DNA from: Anaerolineales bacterium UBA2029
GTDB taxonomy: Bacteria > Chloroflexota > Anaerolineae > Aggregatilineales > Aggregatilineaceae
Direction: 5' to 3'
DNA length: 11,165 nt
Assembly: GCA_002332795.1 (NCBI GenBank)
Contig: DDBP01000370.1
Span: 1-11,165 of the forward strand
The notes beneath the pieces were generated by a model. It did no database searches. It was not told where the DNA came from and saw only the letters and a list, made by a program, of their open reading frames with translations. The number at the start of each line of letters is the position of its first letter. Within the stretch, counting starts at the first letter, position 1. Below are positions 6,818 to 11,165 of the stretch, piece by piece. Made by a program: the position numbers and the translations under genes.

Positions 6818-6956
6818 GCGTCTCCGCCCGAATCCCTTCCTGACCGCTACCTATACCATGAAGCAAAAAATAGGCGGTGTGGCATTCGTCCTCACTTTGC
6901 CGTACTGCAGGCACACACCTTTTGCCAATACCCCTGCAGCTAGGGCATGTTGACAT
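6792..6956 (-). CDS. doubtful small ORF with a CxxCxGxG motif
   Basis: A 54-aa frame on the minus strand begins MSTCPSCRGIGKRC. Residues 4-11 (CPSCRGIG) fit the CxxCxGxG zinc-binding unit of DnaJ-type fingers exactly, with extra cysteines at 14 and 25. Against it: no Shine-Dalgarno sequence is evident before its ATG, its 3' end overlaps the tail of the HEPN gene, its start lies in an inverted repeat, and only one CxxCxGxG unit is present. It is listed because it is the only coding-like signal in the 327-nt gap; it is probably chance or a decayed remnant. Confidence 0.13.
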   Translation of the reverse strand: MSTCPSCRGIGKRCVPAVRQSEDECHTAYFLLHGIGSGQEGIRAETLSLLEDWT

Positions 6957-6998
6957 TTTGCTTAGAGGCTGTCCCCTGTTGGGGTACAAAAGTCAACA
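6948..6998. repeat. nested inverted repeat (operator, MITE-like remnant or RNA structure)
   Basis: The outer arms are TGTTGACATTTTG (6948-6960) and CAAAAGTCAACA (6987-6998), reverse complements apart from one extra base. Between them is a small hairpin of CCCC (6973-6976), loop TGTT and GGGG (6981-6984), extendable by TGT/ACA with one bulged base. The left arm contains TTGACA, but no -10 element lies at normal spacing. The outer ends resemble transposon-type terminal repeats, yet there is no transposase gene. Function unknown. Confidence 0.6.
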
Positions 6999-7059
6999 GA
7001 ACCTAGGGTTACCTTGCCCCATATCGAAAGCACTGTAGCAAATACACGTCCTCAGCGGC

Positions 7060-7089
7060 TTTACAAAATTCATGCCTATGGTGTAGAAC
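7060..7089 (+). promoter_or_regulatory. weak candidate promoter of the sensor kinase gene
   Basis: TTTACA (7060-7065, 5 of 6 matches to the -35) is followed 18 bp later by TAGAAC (7084-7089, 4 of 6 matches to the -10). The leader to the ATG at 7145 would be about 50 nt. The -10 is poor, so this is tentative. Confidence 0.28.
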
Positions 7090-7144
7090 AGAGACAGGGG
7101 TGGAACCGGCTACATGCCCTGGTGCGAACATACAGGACACGATC

Positions 7145-9784
7145 ATGACAATGTTGCTCGATCCCAATGCGCCGCGCGTGCTGCTGGTCGACCGCGATCC
7201 CGATGAGATGGATCGCCTGGCCGATATTCTGCATAGCGCGGGCTATGTGGTCACCAAGGCCTACAATGCCGGTGATGCGCTTTTTGCCCTGCGTCACCAG
7301 GCTTTTCACCTGGTGGTGGTAGATGCGCCGCTGGCCGAGCGCGATGAATACAGCCTGGCCGCGCACATGACCCGGTCAGCGTCGCTGCCCTGGGTGGCGC
7401 TGGTCGAGGAGAATCACCGCGCACCACAACGCTTGCTCGATTACGGCGCAGCGGCGATCGTACAGCGCCCCTTCACCGCAGGCGTGTTGTTGCGCCATGT
7501 GGATAACGCTCTGCGCGGGCAGCGCATGTCTCTGGCGGGCAGACCGGAGATGCCCGCTGATGACACCGTGCGCGCTGCTCACGATGAACTCAACCGGTTG
7601 CTGGCTCAGCGCCTGACCGAACAACAGACGCTCTCGCGGCTGGCCCGCTCGCTGAGCGCCGTGCTCGACCTGGATACGCTGCTGACTCAGGTCGTGGATG
7701 CGGCGGTCAGCCTGAGCCATGCCGAAGAAGGGCTGCTGCTGCTGCCCGACGAAGAGGGCAAGGCGCTGCTCATCCGCGCGGCCAAGGGACTGGATACCGA
7801 AACGGCGCGCAATTTCCGCATCAAGACGCAGGACTCGCTGGCGGGGCAGGTCTATCGTTCCGGGCGTCCGGTGCTGGTGGGCGACCAGGGGCCGCAGAAG
7901 GTCAAGACGGAGTACCTGGTCAAGTCGCTGCTCTATGTGCCGCTGTCCATCAAAGGGCAGATCATCGGCGTGCTCGGCGTCAACAACAAGTTCGCCGACC
8001 GTACCTTCACCGAGCACGATCTGGAGTTGCTGCAAGACTTGGCCGCTCACGCTGCCGTGGCGATTGAAAACGCACGCCTCTATGAGGAGAGCGTGCAACG
8101 CACGCATGAACTGAGCATCCTGGTCGAAGCGGGCGAAGCGGCCAACTCCACGCTGGCCATTGACCGCGTGCTGGCCATCATCGCCCGTCAGTTGATCGCG
8201 GCGCTGGGTACCGGACAGTGCTACATTGGCGAGTGGGCGGCTGGCGATGAGATGCTGCGCTGGCGGGCCATTCACTACCGGGCGCTCTGGCGCGGCGCGA
8301 AGGGGCCAGAGCCGGGCGATGGCTTCCGTCCCGCGCTGGCGCGCGCGCTGGCCACACGCCGTCCTGCGCTAGGCCCGCTGCTCGCTCACCGCGACGCGCA
8401 GCCTGTCTCCGCCTTGCTCCCGCAACGTTACACGGCGCAGGGGGCGATCGTGGTGCCTTTGCTGACCCACGATCAGCCCCTGGGCGCGGTCTTGCTGACC
8501 CGGCTACAGCAGCCTTTCAGCGACGAACACCTGCGCTCGGCCCAACAGGAGCTGCAACATCACACGCATGACTTGCTGAGTGCCTTCGCCGATACAGACG
8601 CCCGCCGTCATCAGAGCAGCCTGTTCACCGCGGCGGAGCGTATGATCGCCAGCGCGGGGGCGGACTGGCTGGAGATCGCCCTGTGGAATCCGACGCACGC
8701 CCAGATGACTATCGCCCTGTCGTGTGGGGGCGGCATCTGGCTGGAGGAGCCAAAACCCCAACTCGACCTGGCGACTTTCCCATCGCTGGCCCGCGTGCTG
8801 ACCAGTCAGCAGCCGGTCAGCGGCGCGCCGGAAGGCGATCTGAAACGCCTCACCGAACTGGTGCACGGCCAGAGCGTGCTGGCCCTGCCGCTGATCATCC
8901 GCGGCAACTCCGCCGGACTGGTGCTGCTGGTGGATACGCTCACCCGCCGCGACTTCAGTCGCCGCGAGGTCGAACTGGCGCAGGCATTGGTGTTACAGGC
9001 GGCCAACGCCCTGGAGAATGCCCGCCTGTACCGCGATCTGGAGTTGAGTCTGGAAGAATTGCACCGCACCCAGAGTCGCCTGGTGCAGACGGCGCGTCTG
9101 TCGGCCATGGGCGAACTGGCGGCGGCAGTCGCGCATCAGATCAACAACCCGCTCACCACCATTCTGGTGGATACAGAACTGTTGCTGACCGATCTGCCCT
9201 CCGATCACCCCAGTCGCGAAGGGCTGGAAGCGGTCCAACGCGCGGGCAAGCGCGCCCTGGAGGTGGTACGCCGTCTGCTGACGATGGCTCGTCAACAGAC
9301 GGGCGAAGAAGCCCCTGAGCCGCAGGAGGTCAACACCACCATTCGCAACACACTGACCCTGGTCGAGTCGCACATCCGGCAGGGGCGCATCGCGTTGACC
9401 GTTGATCTGGCCGACGGCCTGCCGCCGGTGTCGGCGGTGCCTGGTCAACTGGAAGACGTGTGGCTGAACCTGCTGCTCAACGCGCGCGACGCGGTCGTCA
9501 ACCGCCCCGACCCGCGGATTGGTATCAGCACGCGCTATCTTCAGGCCGAAGGCGGTGTGGAGGTGACCGTCTGGGACAATGGTATTGGCATTCCGGAGCA
9601 ATTGCAGGAACAGATTTTCGACCCCTTCTTCACCACCAAACCCGTGGGCGAAGGCACGGGCCTGGGATTGCACATCTGTAAGCAGGTTGTTAGAAAGTGT
9701 GGTGGTAGCATCAGGATGCAGAGCGCTTATAATGAGGGTACGCGCTTCACTATTTTCTTGCCGGTGTGGCGGGGAGAGGGGTAA
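7145..9784 (+). CDS. hybrid sensor histidine kinase: receiver, three GAF, HisKA, HATPase
   Basis: An 879-aa cytoplasmic kinase with no membrane span. It starts with a receiver-like domain (about residues 10-125) with the acidic pair region VDRDPD and D60 as possible phosphoacceptor, but the conserved receiver Lys is Arg (R108 in VQRPF) and the Thr/Ser position is not recognisable, so it is probably degenerate. Three GAF domains follow: about 160-315 (clearest, ending AIENARLYEE), 323-475 (divergent) and 490-625 (ending ALENARLYRD). A helical linker leads to HisKA with H664 in AVAHQINNPL. The ATPase has N779 in LNLLLNARDA, D811-G813-G815 in DNGIGI, and GEGTGLGL (835-842). The GAF ligands are unknown; these domains usually sense small molecules or redox state. 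The ATG at 7145 has AGGA at 7134-7137; an ATG at 7151 is less well spaced. The response regulator starts 2 nt after the stop and is the likely phosphotransfer partner. Confidence 0.93.
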   Translation: MTMLLDPNAPRVLLVDRDPDEMDRLADILHSAGYVVTKAYNAGDALFALRHQAFHLVVVDAPLAERDEYSLAAHMTRSASLPWVALVEENHRAPQRLLDYGAAAIVQRPFTAGVLLRHVDNALRGQRMSLAGRPEMPADDTVRAAHDELNRLLAQRLTEQQTLSRLARSLSAVLDLDTLLTQVVDAAVSLSHAEEGLLLLPDEEGKALLIRAAKGLDTETARNFRIKTQDSLAGQVYRSGRPVLVGDQGPQKVKTEYLVKSLLYVPLSIKGQIIGVLGVNNKFADRTFTEHDLELLQDLAAHAAVAIENARLYEESVQRTHELSILVEAGEAANSTLAIDRVLAIIARQLIAALGTGQCYIGEWAAGDEMLRWRAIHYRALWRGAKGPEPGDGFRPALARALATRRPALGPLLAHRDAQPVSALLPQRYTAQGAIVVPLLTHDQPLGAVLLTRLQQPFSDEHLRSAQQELQHHTHDLLSAFADTDARRHQSSLFTAAERMIASAGADWLEIALWNPTHAQMTIALSCGGGIWLEEPKPQLDLATFPSLARVLTSQQPVSGAPEGDLKRLTELVHGQSVLALPLIIRGNSAGLVLLVDTLTRRDFSRREVELAQALVLQAANALENARLYRDLELSLEELHRTQSRLVQTARLSAMGELAAAVAHQINNPLTTILVDTELLLTDLPSDHPSREGLEAVQRAGKRALEVVRRLLTMARQQTGEEAPEPQEVNTTIRNTLTLVESHIRQGRIALTVDLADGLPPVSAVPGQLEDVWLNLLLNARDAVVNRPDPRIGISTRYLQAEGGVEVTVWDNGIGIPEQLQEQIFDPFFTTKPVGEGTGLGLHICKQVVRKCGGSIRMQSAYNEGTRFTIFLPVWRGEG

Positions 9785-9786
9785 GT

Positions 9787-10485
9787 ATGAGCAAGCCGTA
9801 TATCCTGGCCGTAGACGACGATCCCGATGTGCTCGGCACGCTATACCGGGCGTTGACGCGCGAAGGCTACGAAGTGGGGCGGGCCAGTTCCGGCGCTGAG
9901 GCGCTGCACCTGCTGGCTGCACGCCGCCCCGACCTGATCATCCTCGATATCATCATGCCCGGCCTGGACGGGCTGACCGTCTGTCGGCGCATTCGCGCCA
10001 ACAGTCAGTACGACGATCTGGCCATCCTCTTCCTGACCGCGCGCGGTCAGACCGACGACATCGTCGCTGGCCTGGACGCTGGCGGTGACGACTATGTGGT
10101 CAAGCCCTTCGAAATTGCCGAACTGACCGCCCGCGTGCGCGCCCTGATCCGGCGCGGGCAACGCAGTGCCGTGCTGGAAAGCCCCATCCTGACTGTGGGA
10201 CAATTGCAACTGGACTCCAGCACGCACCGCGTCACGGTGGGCAACGGCACCCCCATTCAGCTCACGGCGACCGAGCACCGTCTGTTGCGCTATATGATGG
10301 AGCACGCCAATCAGGCGCTTTCGCCCCAGCACTTGCTGGAAGCTGTGTGGGATTACCCGCCGGACACCGGCGATCCCGACCTGGTGCGCGCCCATGTGCG
10401 CAATCTGCGCGCCAAGCTGGAACGGGCCGGTGACGAAAGCTACATCCGCACCATTCACGGCGTCGGCTATATGATCGTCGGCTGA
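9787..10485 (+). CDS. PhoB/OmpR-family response regulator
   Basis: A 232-aa DNA-binding response regulator. The receiver is canonical: acidic pocket D10-D11-D12, phosphoacceptor D54 in LIILDIIMPG, switch T84 in LFLTA, and K106 in VVKPF. The C-terminal winged helix (about 140-232) contains LTATEHRLLRYMMEHANQ, the recognition region DPDLVRAHVRNLRAKLE and the typical ending YIRTIHGVGYMI. The start ATG at 9787 follows GGGGAGAGGGG (9771-9781), a strong ribosome-binding site lying within the last codons of the kinase gene. The 2-nt separation from the kinase shows co-transcription, and it should receive phosphate from H664 of that kinase. Proteins of this type bind direct repeats about 11 bp apart; a possible target is seen upstream of the next gene. 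The regulon is otherwise unknown. Confidence 0.95.
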   Translation: MSKPYILAVDDDPDVLGTLYRALTREGYEVGRASSGAEALHLLAARRPDLIILDIIMPGLDGLTVCRRIRANSQYDDLAILFLTARGQTDDIVAGLDAGGDDYVVKPFEIAELTARVRALIRRGQRSAVLESPILTVGQLQLDSSTHRVTVGNGTPIQLTATEHRLLRYMMEHANQALSPQHLLEAVWDYPPDTGDPDLVRAHVRNLRAKLERAGDESYIRTIHGVGYMIVG

Positions 10486-10602
10486 GCCGGCGTCGCTGCA
10501 GAGACCTTCCTCTCTTGCTCCCCATTTCCGCCTGGGGCAGCCTGGAATCCGGAGACGAAAACCGCAGCTTTCGCGGCATTTGTCCCTGGCTGTCGCATGA
10601 TT

Positions 10603-10620
10603 TTTCACAGATCTTTCATG
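10603..10620 (+). promoter_or_regulatory. candidate OmpR/PhoB-type operator (direct repeats)
   Basis: TTTCACA (10603-10609) and TTTCATG (10614-10620) are direct repeats offset by 11 nt, with a looser third copy TGTCGCA at 10591-10597. An 11-bp repeat spacing is typical of PhoB/OmpR-class operators. The pair lies about 44 to 61 bases before the inferred transcription start of the next gene, a common activator position. Candidate binders are either of the two regulators encoded here. Confidence 0.3.
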
Positions 10621-10629
10621 CACGCGCCA

Positions 10630-10657
10630 TTCACAAGTGCCTCATGTCACTTATACT
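10630..10657 (+). promoter_or_regulatory. candidate promoter of the second response regulator
   Basis: TTCACA (10630-10635, 5 of 6 matches to the -35) and TATACT (10652-10657, 5 of 6 matches to the -10) are separated by 16 bp. This is the best sigma70-like match in the window. Transcription would start near 10664 with a leader of about 30 nt. It lies in the 208-nt gap after the first response regulator, so the second regulator probably forms its own unit. Confidence 0.5.
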
Positions 10658-10693
10658 TAGGCCAGACAACAGACGCAAAACTGGAAGCAATCC

Positions 10694-11165
10694 ATGTTCG
10701 CACGAAGTGCAGGGCGTTGCACCATTCTGACCGTCAACGGCGATTCGGCGACGCGCCACGTCATTGGGCGCGCGCTGGCTCCGGAAGGTCATGCGGTGCT
10801 GGAAGCCCCTGATGCGCGGACGGCGGTCGAGCTGGCACGGATGCATCGCCCGGACATGATCATCCTCGACACCTCGCTGCCCGATATGAACGGGCTGGAG
10901 CTGTGCGCCTATCTGCGCACGTTGCCCTACGTCACGCACACGCCGATTCTGTTCGTCAGCGAGCGGGTGAGCGCGCACGCGGTCGCGCAGGCGCTGGATT
11001 GCGGCGGCGATGACTACCTGCGCCGTCCCTTTGCCTCGCGGGAACTGCGCGCGCGGGTGCGCGCCCTGTTACGACGGGCGGCGCAGCGTCCACAGGCCAC
11101 CCGACCAGTCCTGCGGCTCGACCCGCAGACGCGCATGGTGACCATCAACGAGCGGCGGGCCACCC
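10694..11165 (+). CDS. atypical OmpR-family response regulator (3' end outside window)
   Basis: An open frame from the ATG at 10694 continues to the last base, giving 157 codons without a stop. GGAAG at 10683-10687 is a fair ribosome-binding site. The receiver domain (about 10-125) has phosphoacceptor D59 in MIILDTSLPDMNG and S89 at the switch position, but the usual acidic pair is altered (VNGDS, with N15-G16-D17) and the conserved Lys is Arg (R111 in LRRPF). After the receiver, LRLDPQTRMVTINERRAT looks like the start of an OmpR-type winged helix, which is cut off by the window end. Its closeness to the kinase and the canonical regulator suggests it belongs to the same signalling module, yet the changed pocket suggests weak or absent phosphorylation control. 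Confidence 0.88.
   Translation, partial: MFARSAGRCTILTVNGDSATRHVIGRALAPEGHAVLEAPDARTAVELARMHRPDMIILDTSLPDMNGLELCAYLRTLPYVTHTPILFVSERVSAHAVAQALDCGGDDYLRRPFASRELRARVRALLRRAAQRPQATRPVLRLDPQTRMVTINERRAT

Larger units (their letters stand above)
6818..7144. other. 327-nt intergenic region
   Basis: This is the longest stretch without a convincing gene. It holds CTGCAGG (6905-6911) and its reverse complement CCTGCAG (6933-6939), then a larger nested inverted repeat (6948-6998) and a possible kinase promoter (7060-7089). No tRNA-like fold, riboswitch or T-tailed terminator was recognised. It marks the right edge of the lower-G+C cassette, before G+C rises again in the kinase gene. Confidence 0.6.

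Noticed and set aside
6950..6990. Promoter using TTGACA at 6950-6955
   Set aside because: The -35 is perfect but no -10-like hexamer lies 16-18 bp downstream; the nearest, TACAAA at 6985, is 29 bp away. TTGACA is better explained as part of the inverted repeat arm.
7145..9784. Reading the kinase as a bacteriophytochrome because of its GAF domains
   Set aside because: No PAS-GAF-PHY order and no chromophore-binding cysteine context was seen; the GAF domains look like general sensor repeats.
8993..9922. 309-aa minus-strand frame opposite the kinase and regulator
   Set aside because: It is antisense to the HisKA and ATPase motifs and spans two real genes; it has no family pattern.
10518..10540. 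Terminator from the CCCC/GGGG pairing after the first response regulator
   Set aside because: The stem is short with a bulge and a 10-nt loop, and no T-run follows, so an intrinsic terminator is not supported.

Overview
The window is bacterial, gene-dense and mostly high in G+C. It contains no rRNA, tRNA or CRISPR array. The gene style (a kinase with several GAF domains beside PhoB-like regulators, a short PqqD protein before an ABC exporter, a UbiA prenyltransferase, and a TIGR04255/HEPN cassette) is most like an environmental Chloroflexota bacterium (Anaerolineae-like). That placement is inference from gene content, not from a marker tree. All convincing genes lie on the + strand.

Layout. 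(1) 34-1915: a candidate promoter and metG, a complete methionyl-tRNA synthetase of the short type without the C-terminal tRNA-binding domain. (2) 1916-2042: an intergenic imperfect inverted repeat built from CACAGAG-type units. (3) 2043-5104: a tightly packed set of three genes, a 97-aa PqqD-like (RRE fold) protein, a 610-aa exporter-type ABC transporter and a 305-aa UbiA-family prenyltransferase; the last two overlap by ATGA. This looks like the handling and export part of a peptide-modification or lipid pathway, but neither a precursor peptide nor a radical SAM or other maturase is in view. (4) 5181-6817: a lower-G+C accessory cassette with its own candidate promoter, encoding a TIGR04255-family protein, a 134-aa uncharacterised protein and a 128-aa HEPN-like protein. 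The first two genes overlap by ATGA and the third follows after 2 nt. (5) 6818-7144: the longest gap, with a nested inverted repeat (6948-6998), a doubtful small antisense ORF and a possible promoter. (6) 7145-11165: a signalling cluster made of a hybrid sensor kinase (degenerate receiver, three GAF domains, HisKA, HATPase), a canonical PhoB/OmpR-type response regulator 2 nt downstream, and, behind a separate good promoter, a second response regulator with an altered receiver that runs off the window.

How the parts fit together. The kinase and the first regulator should form a cytoplasmic two-component pair. The second regulator lacks the usual receiver lysine and may work without normal phosphorylation. 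The accessory cassette (4) is the best candidate for an undescribed system: a HEPN-like protein translationally linked to an unknown partner and a sporadically distributed TIGR04255 protein, in DNA whose composition differs from both flanks. A toxin-antitoxin or defence role is a hypothesis only.
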